Shown here one piece after another: positions 50,820-58,506 of a DNA stretch of 64,000 nucleotides. Under the pieces are notes generated by a model. The model did not search any database and was not told the DNA's origin. It saw only the letters and a program-made list of their open reading frames with translations. The stretch spans positions 1 to 64,000 of the forward strand of contig NZ_JBHUWD010000025.1 in NCBI RefSeq assembly GCF_042670205.1, written 5' to 3'. A program made the translations under genes and the position numbers. The stretch comes from Luteimicrobium sp042670205. GTDB lineage: Bacteria; Actinomycetota; Actinomycetes; Actinomycetales; Cellulomonadaceae. The first letter of the stretch is position 1; the number at the start of each line of letters is the position of its first letter.

Positions 50820-51064
50820 GCAGACCCGACCTCACTCCCTGTGCACGACGCCTCGTTGCGTCCACCGGCCGTGAGTCCCCTGATCCCACGCCCTGACCGG
50901 TGCGTGCGACGAGGCTAACCCAGATGCGGCCTGATGTGTAATCACCGTGGCGGATTCTTTACCGTCCCGACACAGATGAGCGTCCTCGCGTCACATGGGG
51001 GCAACCTGACGCGGGCCTGGGAACACGCTGGCAACATGGGCGCCCGCGGCCTGCTGCTGCGGGG

Positions 51065-51391
51065 TCAGGCGGCGCAGGCGAACTCGTCGCGCACGCCGAG
51101 GATGTCCAGGACGTCGACGATCGCCGGCGGCAGCGCGCGGAAGGTGACGTCGAGACCCTCGCTCCCCAGGGCGCGGAACTGGATCAGGAACGCGATGCCA
51201 CCGGAGTCGGCGAACGTCACCCCGGCGGCGTCGACCACGACGGGGAGGTCGCGTCGCAGCGCCGTCGACAGCGCCAGGCTCGCGTGCGCGCGCAACGCCA
51301 CGTCGATCTCGCCGGCGAGCAGCACCACCGTGCGTCCCGGTTCCTCGACCACGGAGATCGTCCCCGCCGCAGTTCCGCCTGTTCCGACCAC
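51065..51391 (-). CDS. STAS domain protein, paralogue 2
   Basis: The 108-residue protein is a tandem paralogue of the preceding STAS gene, sharing EIDVALRA, DLPVV(I/V)DA and FADSGGIAFLIQF with the Ser kept. The 245 bases between them (50820-51064) hold only promoter-like sequence, so each probably has its own control. A hairpin-rich stretch at 51426-51475 precedes this gene. Confidence 0.85.
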   Translation of the reverse strand: MVGTGGTAAGTISVVEEPGRTVVLLAGEIDVALRAHASLALSTALRRDLPVVVDAAGVTFADSGGIAFLIQFRALGSEGLDVTFRALPPAIVDVLDILGVRDEFACAA

Positions 51392-51425
51392 CGAAGACCT
51401 ACCTCTGTCGTACCCGCTCGTGGGA

Positions 51426-51475
51426 CGTGCGCCCGCCGCGGGCCGTTCCTGGCCCGCGCGCCCCGTCGGCGCACG
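51426..51475. other. structured stretch between rnpB and the STAS gene
   Basis: Outer arms CGTGCGCC/GGCGCACG and inner arms GCGGGCC/GGCCCGC form a two-part hairpin. It could terminate rnpB transcription or form the STAS mRNA leader. I see no gene in the remaining bases of 51392-51576. Confidence 0.45.
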
Positions 51476-51576
51476 AGGACGAGGCTAGCCCGGACGAGCC
51501 CGGGGCGCCGCCCGGAGCCGGCCCGACCGTGAGGGAGACGATGCAGGGCGTCGGCGGCGCCCGGGGAGGAGGGGTG

Positions 51577-51980
51577 CGGACGAGTCGGTCTGTACGCCGG
51601 GTTCTGTCCCCGCGCGCGGTTGCCCCCGCGCGGGCGACGGCCATCCATCTAGGACGCACGTTGCCGTGCGCCTCCAGCGGTCTACCCGACTGTGCTTCTC
51701 GCCAGAGAATCGAGCGGGCCGCCCTCAAACACAGTCTGTCTGACCTTGCTCCAGGTGGGGTTTACCGAGCCGCACCGGTCACCCGGCACGCTGGTGGTCT
51801 CTTACACCACCGTTTCACCCTTACCTCGCGCGGCCGAAGCCGTGCGTGGCGGTCTGCTTTCTGTGGCACTGTCCCGCGGGTCACCCCGGGTGGGCGTTAC
51901 CCACCACCTTGCCCTTCGGAGCCCGGACGTTCCTCGGCACCGCCGGGGCGGTGACGCGGCCGTCCGACCGACTCGTCCGC
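51577..51980 (-). ncRNA. rnpB: RNase P RNA, bacterial type A
   Basis: Catalytic RNA that matures tRNA 5' ends. The ends pair as a 14-base P1 stem: GCGGACGAGTCGGT at the 5' end and its complement at the 3' end. Reading the minus strand gives the conserved GGTAAGGGTGAAACGGTG-type core, CAGACCGCCACGCACGGC-like P3/P4 neighbours, the universal GAGCAAGGTCAGACAGAC-like segment, and AGATGGATGGCCGTC near the 3' side followed by ACAGAACCCGGCGTACAGAC. About 404 bases. The promoter is a TAGGCT six bases before the 5' end. Confidence 0.93.
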
Positions 51981-51986
51981 CTGTCC

Positions 51987-51992
51987 AGCCTA
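51987..51992 (-). promoter_or_regulatory. -10 element TAGGCT of rnpB
   Basis: On the minus strand TAGGCT lies exactly six bases before the RNA 5' end defined by the P1 stem. It calibrates the -10 to +1 spacing used for the leaderless genes. Confidence 0.7.
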
Positions 51993-52011
51993 CCGGCTCG
52001 CCAGCCCCTCC

Positions 52012-52072
52012 CGTGAGTGCGTAGTTCTTGCGCGGCACGCCGGGCGTGTCGCGCAAGAACTACGCACTCACG
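52012..52072. repeat. 61-base near-perfect palindrome upstream of rnpB
   Basis: Twenty-three-base perfect arms (52012-52034 and 52050-52072) beginning CGTGAGTGCGTAGTTCTTGC, with a second five-base stem (52036-52040/52044-52048) in the centre. It lies between the rnpB promoter and the stop of the next gene. Confidence 0.9.
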
Positions 52073-52095
52073 AAGGCTGGGGCGCGTACGCGAGG

Positions 52096-52479
52096 TCAGA
52101 CGTCGACGCGGTAGCTGAGCGCCAGCTCGTCGCCCGCCCGGCCGCGGATCCCCCAGTTGACCTGGGGCGACTCGAGGATCACCACCTCGAGGTCGTCGGT
52201 CGGCAGGTCGAACCGCGGGGCGACGTCGTCGAACAGCGCGCGGACGAGCGCGCGCTTGGCTTCGTCGCTGCGACCGGTGAAGCACACGACCTCGACGACG
52301 AGGTAGGCATCGCCGCGCGGCGCCACGAGGTCGGCGTCGTCGAGCCACAGGAACCGGTGGAACCGCTTCTCGGCGGGCAGCTGCCACGTGCGCACGAGAG
52401 CGTCGTGCAGCGCGTCCGAGAGCTCGTCGCGGCGGTGCGCCCACGCGGAGCGCCGTCCGTACACCTTCACCTGGGCCAT
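52096..52479 (-). CDS. tautomerase-family protein lacking the N-terminal proline
   Basis: The 127-residue protein resembles the malonate semialdehyde decarboxylase/4-oxalocrotonate tautomerase group: RDELSDALHDALVRTW, FHRFLWLDD, EVVCFTGRSDEAKRAL and a repeated half. The chain begins MAQVKVYG, so after Met removal the N-terminal residue is Ala instead of the catalytic Pro1. ATG 52479 lies six bases after TAGGGT, so this start is well supported and Pro1 is truly absent. A different activity or a binding role is likely. Confidence 0.75.
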   Translation of the reverse strand: MAQVKVYGRRSAWAHRRDELSDALHDALVRTWQLPAEKRFHRFLWLDDADLVAPRGDAYLVVEVVCFTGRSDEAKRALVRALFDDVAPRFDLPTDDLEVVILESPQVNWGIRGRAGDELALSYRVDV

Positions 52480-52485
52480 CGAGCG

Positions 52486-52491
52486 ACCCTA
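52486..52491 (-). promoter_or_regulatory. -10 element TAGGGT, leaderless start of the tautomerase-like gene
   Basis: On the minus strand TAGGGT lies six bases before the ATG at 52479. Confidence 0.5.
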
Positions 52492-52504
52492 GCCGAGCGG
52501 GAGG

Positions 52505-52675
52505 TCAGGAGTCTCGACCACGCCGACGGACGAGACGCCACAGCGCACGCCAGGGCTCGACGAGCTCTCGGCGCGCCGCATCACGACGGCGCGTGCGTTC
52601 GGCGGGCGCGAACGGTTCGCCCGGACGACGGCGGTGTCGTCCCACCGGGTCGGGTCGCTGCTCGCTCGAGGTCAC
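52505..52675 (-). CDS. small basic protein of unknown function
   Basis: A 56-residue Arg-rich protein starting MTSSEQRPDPVGRHRRR and ending LWRLVRRRGRDS. The GTG at 52675 is preceded at six bases by TACGCT, the same leaderless pattern as recognised genes. It lies just upstream of the tautomerase-like gene and divergent from yaaA. No motif recognised; composition alone would be weak evidence. Confidence 0.5.
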   Translation of the reverse strand: MTSSEQRPDPVGRHRRRPGEPFAPAERTRRRDAARRELVEPWRALWRLVRRRGRDS

Positions 52676-52681
52676 GGGCCC

Positions 52682-52687
52682 AGCGTA
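52682..52687 (-). promoter_or_regulatory. -10 element TACGCT for the small basic protein
   Basis: On the minus strand it lies six bases before the GTG at 52675, 35 bases from the divergent yaaA -10. Confidence 0.45.
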
Positions 52688-52722
52688 GGTGCCCTGATTG
52701 CTGCCCGGCGCCACCCACCACC

Positions 52723-52728
52723 TAGGCT
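52723..52728 (+). promoter_or_regulatory. -10 element TAGGCT, leaderless start of yaaA
   Basis: TAGGCT lies six bases before the GTG at 52735. Confidence 0.55.
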
Positions 52729-52734
52729 TGCCGG

Positions 52735-53583
52735 GTGCTCGTCCTGCTCCCACCGTCCGAGGGGAAGACCGCGCCCGTCGCGGGCGACGCCGTCGACCTC
52801 GCCGCGCTCACCTCGCCGGAGCTGACGGAGCACCGCGAACGCGTGCTGGACGCGCTGGCGGAGGTCAGCGCCCGGCCGGACGCACTCGACGTCCTGCACG
52901 TCGGGGCGTCACTGGCCGAGGAGGTGCGCCGCGGCGCGACCGTCCGCGAACAGCGCGCCGCCCCCGCCGCCCACGTCTACACGGGGGTCCTGTACGCGGC
53001 CGCGGGGCTCGCCTCCGCGCACGACGACGCCACGTCCGCCGGCACGAACGGCGCCGCTGCGGACGTGGCGGAGCGCCTGCGCACCCGCCTCGACGACGTC
53101 CGCGTCGTGAGCGCGCTCTGGGGCGTCGTGACGCCGTCCGACCTCATCCCGGCGTACCGGCTGTCGATGGGCGTGGACCTGCCCGGCGTCGGGCCGCTCG
53201 CCCGGTCCTGGCGCGAGCCGCTCGCGAAGGCGCTCGACGCGCGGGCGGAGGGCGACGTCGTCGTCGACTGCCGCTCCGCGACGTACGCGGCCGCGTGGAA
53301 GCCGCCGACGTCCGCGGCGCACGTGCCCGTCACCGTGCTCCGCGAGCACGCCGGCAAGCGCACGGTCGTGTCGCACCACGCGAAGCACACACGCGGCGTG
53401 CTCGTCGGCCATCTGCTGCGACGCGAGGGCGAGCCCCCGACGACGCCCGAGGACCTCCTCGACGCCGCCCGCGAGCTCGTCGGGACGACGGTGGACCGGC
53501 GGCGGATCGTCGCCGCGGAGCTTGTACCCGGCCGCAGGGCCGGGACGGCGACCCTCGAGCTCGTCGTCGTCGACGCCCCCTGA
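52735..53583 (+). CDS. yaaA: peroxide stress protein YaaA (DUF328)
   Basis: The 282-residue protein has the family start LLPPSEGKT, YTGVLYAA, VVSALWGVVTPSDLIPAYRLSMG, DCRSATYAA and SHHAKHTRG. In E. coli YaaA lowers free iron during peroxide stress and binds DNA. Leaderless promoter; no OxyR-type site noticed. Followed by two copies of the TGTCAGAAC repeat. Confidence 0.9.
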   Translation: MLVLLPPSEGKTAPVAGDAVDLAALTSPELTEHRERVLDALAEVSARPDALDVLHVGASLAEEVRRGATVREQRAAPAAHVYTGVLYAAAGLASAHDDATSAGTNGAAADVAERLRTRLDDVRVVSALWGVVTPSDLIPAYRLSMGVDLPGVGPLARSWREPLAKALDARAEGDVVVDCRSATYAAAWKPPTSAAHVPVTVLREHAGKRTVVSHHAKHTRGVLVGHLLRREGEPPTTPEDLLDAARELVGTTVDRRRIVAAELVPGRRAGTATLELVVVDAP

Positions 53584-53585
53584 CC

Positions 53586-53626
53586 TGCAGAACCTCACGG
53601 CACTCCGCTGCCGCCAGCTTCTGACA
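53586..53626. repeat. TGTCAGAAC palindromic repeat, copy 3
   Basis: Begins TGCAGAACCTCACGGCA and ends CAGCTTCTGACA, directly after the yaaA stop. Confidence 0.85.
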
Positions 53627-53646
53627 GCACGCCCCACCACGAGGCT

Positions 53647-53688
53647 TGTCAGAACCTCACGGCACTCTGCTGCCGCGAGCTTCTGACA
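53647..53688. repeat. TGTCAGAAC palindromic repeat, copy 4
   Basis: Begins TGTCAGAACCTCACGGCA and ends GCGAGCTTCTGACA. It is in the same orientation as copy 3, 20 bases away, and ends nine bases before the stop of the convergent phosphatase gene. Confidence 0.85.
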
Positions 53689-53697
53689 GGGTGCTGA

Positions 53698-54414
53698 TCA
53701 GAGGTCGGGCGGGCACCCCACGACGGTCACCTCGGTCTCGTCGTCGGGCCAGAGGCGCAGGATCGTCACGGAGGCCGGGGTGATCCGGATCTTCGTCCAC
53801 TGCGCGGGCGGCGACCCGAACGCCCGCCCGACCGCGGCTCGCACCGCCATGGCGTGCGTGACGACGGCGACGGTCCGGCCCGTGCCCTCGTCGCGGAGCG
53901 CGCGCAGGCCGTCCCAGACGCGCTCGCCGACGCCCGCGAGCGACTCGCCGCCCGGCGCAGCGACGTCACCGCCCTGGTAGAACCGTCGGAGCCAGCCCGG
54001 CTCGCGCTCCTCGACCTCCGGGAAGCGCAGGCCCTCGTAGTCGCCGAAGTGGATCTCCGCGAAGCGTGCGTCCGTCCTCACGGGCACGCCGAGCCGGCGT
54101 CCGACGGCGGCCGCGGTCTCCTGCGTGCGGACGATCGGGGACGCGACGACGGCCGAGGCGCGCGGCAGGTCGGTCCACGCCGTCCGGCCGATCCGGTGCA
54201 CGAGATCCGCGGCCTGCGCCGCCTGCACCCGGCCCGCGGCCGTGAGCGACGGCCCCGGCTCGCCCGAGCCCGAGAACGCTCCCGCCACGGTCATCTCGGT
54301 CACTCCGTGCCGCACGAGCACCACGGTGAGCGGCTCGGCGTCGTCGAAGCGGACGGTCACGCCCGAGGGACGCCGAACCGCAGGCTGCTCGGCGTCCCCC
54401 ACCGCGGCGCTCAC
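53698..54414 (-). CDS. histidine phosphatase family protein
   Basis: The 238-residue protein has the catalytic LVRHGVTEMT, SPIVRTQETA, EIHFGDYEG with the acid, and the second His in THAMAVRAAVG. In mycobacteria the homologue (Rv2228c) carries an N-terminal RNase HI domain; here only about 30 residues precede the phosphatase domain. The GTG overlaps the stop of the zinc-ribbon gene, so the short form is not a frameshift artefact of this reading. Substrate unknown. Confidence 0.88.
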   Translation of the reverse strand: MSAAVGDAEQPAVRRPSGVTVRFDDAEPLTVVLVRHGVTEMTVAGAFSGSGEPGPSLTAAGRVQAAQAADLVHRIGRTAWTDLPRASAVVASPIVRTQETAAAVGRRLGVPVRTDARFAEIHFGDYEGLRFPEVEEREPGWLRRFYQGGDVAAPGGESLAGVGERVWDGLRALRDEGTGRTVAVVTHAMAVRAAVGRAFGSPPAQWTKIRITPASVTILRLWPDDETEVTVVGCPPDL

Positions 54415-55160
54415 GCGGCCTGCCCGGCGGGTTCCACGCGGACGAGGATCCGGCCGCACTCCTCGCAGCGCACGATCTCGTCGGGGCCCTTCGTGGCGAT
54501 GGCTCGCAGGTCGCCCGGGTTGAGCTCGAGGCGGCAGCCCTCGCAGCGCCGCCCGCGCAGCGCCGCCGCGCCGAGGCCGCCGGCCTGCGCGCGGACACGG
54601 TCGTACAGCGCGAGGAGCCCGGCGTCGATCCCGTCGGCCGCCTTCTCGCGCTCCGCGCGGACCTCCGAGACGGTGCCGTCGATGTCCCCCAGCTCCGCGT
54701 CGCGCTCCGACTCGGCCTGCTCCTTCTCGGCGACGAGCTGCGCGTGCGCGGACTCGAGCTCGGCGAGCGCCGACTCGTGCGCCTCGAGCCGCTCCATGAC
54801 GTCGAGCTCGACCTCCTCGAGCGCCCCCTGGCGCCGCGCGAGGCTCGCGAGCTCCGCGACGAGCGCCTGCGCGTCCTTCGCGCCCACGGCACCGGAGTCG
54901 AGGCGCTGCTGGTCGCGGGCGGCGCGCGTGCGGACCTGCTCGACGTCCTGCTCGGCCTTCGCGACCTCGCGGCGCAGGTCCTCGGCGGCCGTCCGGGACT
55001 GGACGAGCGAGGTGTGCACGTCGGCGAGCCGGCCGTCCACCTCGGAGACCTTGGCGATCGCAGGCGACGACGACCGGCGGTGCGCGAGCTGCTGGAGGCG
55101 CGTGTCGAGGGCCTGGACGTCGAGGAGGCGGAGCTGGTCGGACGCAGGAGCAGTGGCCAC
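54411..55160 (-). CDS. coiled-coil protein with C-terminal C4 zinc ribbon (CdsZ family)
   Basis: The 249-residue protein has a long coiled coil (about 20-190) and a C-terminal zinc ribbon with CEGC and CEEC pairs. Homologue of Rv2229c; related to the chlamydial CdsZ/FlgZ-like group. GTG 55160 follows AAAGGA. Middle gene of a NIF3, zinc ribbon, phosphatase operon conserved across actinobacteria. Role unknown, probably nucleic acid or protein binding. Confidence 0.88.
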   Translation of the reverse strand: MATAPASDQLRLLDVQALDTRLQQLAHRRSSSPAIAKVSEVDGRLADVHTSLVQSRTAAEDLRREVAKAEQDVEQVRTRAARDQQRLDSGAVGAKDAQALVAELASLARRQGALEEVELDVMERLEAHESALAELESAHAQLVAEKEQAESERDAELGDIDGTVSEVRAEREKAADGIDAGLLALYDRVRAQAGGLGAAALRGRRCEGCRLELNPGDLRAIATKGPDEIVRCEECGRILVRVEPAGQAA

Positions 55161-55180
55161 AACGGTCCTTTCGGGACAGA

Positions 55181-56095
55181 TCAGGGCGACGGGAACCGGG
55201 CGGTCCACGGGTCCGTCGGGCGCGTGCTGACGCGCACGTCCAACTTACCCGCGTGCGGGGCGTCGGCGGTCTCGCCGACCAGGCGGACGAGGTCGTGCGC
55301 GGCGTGCTCGAGCCACGGCCACTCCGACGCGAAGTGCGCGACGTCGACGAGGAAGGGGCGCGCCGCGCCCGCACCCGCGGCGCGTGCCTCGTGCTCGGCG
55401 CGCTCGCGCAGCTCGGACGCCGGGTGGTGACGCAGGTCCGCGGTCACGTAGACGTCGGCGCCCGACGAGCGCACCGCGTCGAACAGCGAGTCGCCCGCTC
55501 CCCCGACGACGGCGACCCGCTCGACCACCGCGTCCAGGTCGCCCGACACCCGGACGCCCTGGGCGGTGGCGGGCAGCGCCGCCGCGACGCGCTCGGCGAG
55601 CACGCGCAACGGCGCAGGCTCGGCCAGCCGCCCGACCCGGCCGATCCCGGTCGCGGGCAGCGTGTGGTCGCGCGTGTCCGCGGGGACGAGGGGCTCGGCG
55701 TCCTCCACGCCGATGAGCTCGGCCAACGCCTCGGCGACCCCGCCGCGGGCGGCGTCGGCGTTGGTGTGCGCGGTGTAGACGGCGACGCCCTCGCGGATCG
55801 CGCGGTGGACGAACGCGCCCTTGAACGTCGTCGCAGCGACCGAGTGCACCCCGCGCAGCAGCAACGGGTGGTGCGTGACGAGCAGGTCCGCGCCCACCTC
55901 GACGGCCTCGTCGAGGACGGTCCAGGTGGGGTCGACGGCGAAGAGGACGCGGCGGACCGGCTGCGCGGGGTCACCGGCCACCAGCCCGACGGCGTCCCAC
56001 GACTCCGCGGACGACGGCGGGTAGAGCGCGTCGAGCACCCGGACCACATCGGAGAGCCGAAGGGCGTCGTCGGGAGGGGTCGGCTCGGCAGTCAT
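55181..56095 (-). CDS. NIF3-like dinuclear metal protein
   Basis: The 304-residue protein has LVTHHPLLLRG with metal-binding histidines, YTAHTNADAA, VVGGAGDSLF and VDVAHFASEWPWL with the remaining ligands. Often annotated as GTP cyclohydrolase I type 2 but the true reaction is unsettled. First gene of the operon, with a leaderless promoter six bases before ATG 56095. Confidence 0.9.
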   Translation of the reverse strand: MTAEPTPPDDALRLSDVVRVLDALYPPSSAESWDAVGLVAGDPAQPVRRVLFAVDPTWTVLDEAVEVGADLLVTHHPLLLRGVHSVAATTFKGAFVHRAIREGVAVYTAHTNADAARGGVAEALAELIGVEDAEPLVPADTRDHTLPATGIGRVGRLAEPAPLRVLAERVAAALPATAQGVRVSGDLDAVVERVAVVGGAGDSLFDAVRSSGADVYVTADLRHHPASELRERAEHEARAAGAGAARPFLVDVAHFASEWPWLEHAAHDLVRLVGETADAPHAGKLDVRVSTRPTDPWTARFPSP

Positions 56096-56101
56096 GTCGG
56101 C

Positions 56102-56107
56102 AGGCTA
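56102..56107 (-). promoter_or_regulatory. -10 element TAGCCT, leaderless start of the NIF3 operon
   Basis: On the minus strand TAGCCT lies six bases before the ATG at 56095. Confidence 0.55.
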
Positions 56108-56139
56108 CCGGCGCCGAGCGCAGCCCGCCGTCCTCCGCC

Positions 56140-57843
56140 TCACCCGCCGTCCTTGGCCTCGCCGTAGGAGCCGGCCACCCCGACCGACACGGGGAAGTCG
56201 ACCGGGTAGTCCCCGAAGAGCAGCCTGCCCGACGCCGCGGCGGCCTCGCGGACCTCCGCCGCGACCGCGTCCGCGAGCGCCGCGGGCGTGTGCACGACGA
56301 GCTCGTCGTGCAGGAAGTACACGAGGTGCGGGCGGCCGGTGAACGGCGCCGGGGCGAGTCCCGGCGGCCCGTCCCCGACGCCGAGCGCCCACAGCCGCCG
56401 GCGCACCTCGGCGATCCAGCACAGGGCCCACTCGGCGGCGGTGCCCTGCACGACGAAGTTGCGTGTGAACCGCCCCCACGCCCGGGTCTGGGCGCGTGCC
56501 TTGGACTCGGCGCCCGCGTCGGCGTCGTCGCTCTGCGCGAGCACCTGGGTCTCGTGCCAGGAAGCGCCGGGGCGCGGGGAGGTGCGCCCGAGGAGCGTGG
56601 TGACGACGTCGCCCCGCTCCCCCGTGCGCGCGGCGTCCTCGACGAGCGCGAGCGCCTGCGGGAACGCGCGCGCGAGCCGCGGGAGGACGGCGGCGCTCGC
56701 GCCGGTCGTCCCCCCGTACATGGCGCCGAGCATCCCGACCTTGGCGTGCGCGCGCGAGTCGACGACGCCCGTGTCGACCATGCCCTGGTAGAGGTCGGTG
56801 CCGCGCCCTGCCTCGGCCATGCGGTCGTCGTGCGCGAGCCCGGTGAGGACGCGGGGCTCGAGCTGGGCGGCGTCCGCGACGACGAACACCCAGCCGGGGT
56901 CGGAGCGGACGGCGTCACGGAGCTGCTTGGGGACCTGGAGCGCGCCGCCTCCGCTCGACCCCCAGCGCCCGGTGACGACGCCCCCGACGACGTACTCGGG
57001 CCGGAACCGTCCGTCCTGCACCCATGCGTCGAGCCACGCCCAGCCGTTCGCGGAGAACAGCCGTGAGAGCTTCTTGTACGCGAGCAGCGGCTCGATGGCG
57101 GGGTGGTCGACCTGCTGCAGCTCCCACGAACGGGTCGAGGTGACCGCGAGCCCGGTCCGGCGCAGGGCCCGCAGGACGTCGGGGAGCGAGTCGGGGTTGA
57201 GGGTCGGGGCGTCGAGCGCGTCCCGGACCTGGGTGGCGAGCCGCTCCATCCGCTCCGGCCGGGCCCCGAGCGGGGGGCGCGAGCCGAGCTGGTCGCGGAG
57301 CACCTCGTCGTGCCGGTCCGCGTCCCAGGGCACGCCCGCCCGGTGCATCTCGGCGGCCGCGAGCGCCCCCGCGGCCTCGGCGGCCAGCAGCAGCCGGAGG
57401 CGGCCCGGCGCCTGGCTGGTGGCGACCGCGTCGAGCTGGGCGTGGAGCTCCGTGCGGCACGCCGGTCCGTCAAGCGTCGTCTCCCCGCCCGCCCCCGACG
57501 CGCGGGGGGCGGGGTCGAGGTCGAAGAGCGTGCCGTCGTCGTCGGGTGGGGGCTGGGTCCCGCCCGCGGGGACGGGCTGCAGCGTGTCCCACGACGACGA
57601 CGGCCCCTGGGCGAGGGGCGAGCCGGCCGTCCAGGCGGAGGTCCGGAGCACGCGGTGCGCGAGGCGCAGGTCGTGGCAGCGGTCGACGCGCACGCCCGCG
57701 CGCAGGAGCCCGGGGTACCAGAGGTTGGTGTCGGCCCACGTCCAGCGGGGACGTTCGCCCCGCGCGGCCTCGGCCGCCGTCACGCCGCCGACGTCGACGG
57801 CGGTGGCTGGGCCCGGCGACGAGGCCGCGACGACGACATGCAC
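56140..57843 (-). CDS. family A DNA polymerase-like protein with degenerate exonuclease region
   Basis: The 567-residue protein has polymerase motifs in order: A, VVADAAQLEPRVLTGL (about 318, with DxxQLE as in the usual DYSQIEL); B, RAHAKVGMLGAMYGG (about 361); and C, YFLHDELVVHTP (about 508, with the catalytic Asp). The N-terminal 170 residues occupy the place of a 3'-5' exonuclease but lack its acidic motifs, and there is no 5' nuclease. It is an actinobacterial relative of the family often annotated as bifunctional exonuclease/polymerase. GTG start with AGGAGA eight bases upstream. Confidence 0.85.
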   Translation of the reverse strand: MHVVVAASSPGPATAVDVGGVTAAEAARGERPRWTWADTNLWYPGLLRAGVRVDRCHDLRLAHRVLRTSAWTAGSPLAQGPSSSWDTLQPVPAGGTQPPPDDDGTLFDLDPAPRASGAGGETTLDGPACRTELHAQLDAVATSQAPGRLRLLLAAEAAGALAAAEMHRAGVPWDADRHDEVLRDQLGSRPPLGARPERMERLATQVRDALDAPTLNPDSLPDVLRALRRTGLAVTSTRSWELQQVDHPAIEPLLAYKKLSRLFSANGWAWLDAWVQDGRFRPEYVVGGVVTGRWGSSGGGALQVPKQLRDAVRSDPGWVFVVADAAQLEPRVLTGLAHDDRMAEAGRGTDLYQGMVDTGVVDSRAHAKVGMLGAMYGGTTGASAAVLPRLARAFPQALALVEDAARTGERGDVVTTLLGRTSPRPGASWHETQVLAQSDDADAGAESKARAQTRAWGRFTRNFVVQGTAAEWALCWIAEVRRRLWALGVGDGPPGLAPAPFTGRPHLVYFLHDELVVHTPAALADAVAAEVREAAAASGRLLFGDYPVDFPVSVGVAGSYGEAKDGG

Positions 57844-57947
57844 GCCTCAGTCTCCTGCGGGCTGCCCACACGGGTCGCCGGTCACGTCCGGACCGTGCCG
57901 CTCGTCACCCTCGTGAACACCACCGCTACCACGCGAGGGAGACCACC

Positions 57948-58457
57948 ATGACCCAGCTGAGCACCGCACCGACCACCACCGTGACCCCGGACCCGCTCCG
58001 GGACCGCGTCGCCATCGACGCGCTGCGCGCGGAGTTCACCGATGCGGTGATGGTCCACGACTTCGACCGGCTGGCGTCCCTGTTCACCGACGACGGCGCC
58101 GTCCGCATGCCCGACGTGTCCGCCGAGGCGGAGGGCCGGGCGGCGATCCGGGCTTCGGTCGAGCGGATGCAGGGCGCGTGGGAGTTCTTCGTCCAGGTCT
58201 CCACGCCGGGCGCCGTCGTGCCCGACCCGGACGACCCCGACGCGGCGTCCGGGCGGACGTTCCTCGAGGAGCTCGGTCGGCTGCGCGACGGGACCTCGCA
58301 CCGCAACCACGGCATCTACCACGACCGGTACCGACGGACCGCGGACGGCTGGCGGTTCGCGGAGCGGGTCTACGAGCTCCGGTACGTCGACGACACGCCC
58401 CTGCCCGGGACGCCCGGGATGCCGCCGTCGGCGCGGCCGCTGCCGGCTGCCGGCTGA
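57948..58457 (+). CDS. NTF2-like (SnoaL-type) protein
   Basis: The 169-residue protein has a single cone-shaped NTF2 domain: FTDAVMVHDFDRLASLFTDDGAVRMPD and a C-terminal RYRRTADGWRFAERVYELRYVDD. Members include cyclases, isomerases and binding proteins, so the function cannot be named. ATG with GAGGGA upstream. Convergent with the aldolase gene; a GC-rich hairpin-forming stretch (58455-58500) lies between. Confidence 0.8.
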   Translation: MTQLSTAPTTTVTPDPLRDRVAIDALRAEFTDAVMVHDFDRLASLFTDDGAVRMPDVSAEAEGRAAIRASVERMQGAWEFFVQVSTPGAVVPDPDDPDAASGRTFLEELGRLRDGTSHRNHGIYHDRYRRTADGWRFAERVYELRYVDDTPLPGTPGMPPSARPLPAAG

Positions 58458-58506
58458 GCGGGCCCCGCTGCCGGCAGGCGGGGCCCCGCTGCCCGGGCGG
58501 GCGGGA

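Noticed and set aside
53586..53688. CRISPR-like array
   Set aside because: Only two palindromic repeats with a 20-base spacer and different centres; no cas genes; it fits a REP-type cluster.
58455..58500. Clean terminator between the NTF2-like and aldolase genes
   Set aside because: The stretch is GC-rich and can fold, but several alternative pairings compete, so I do not assign one hairpin.
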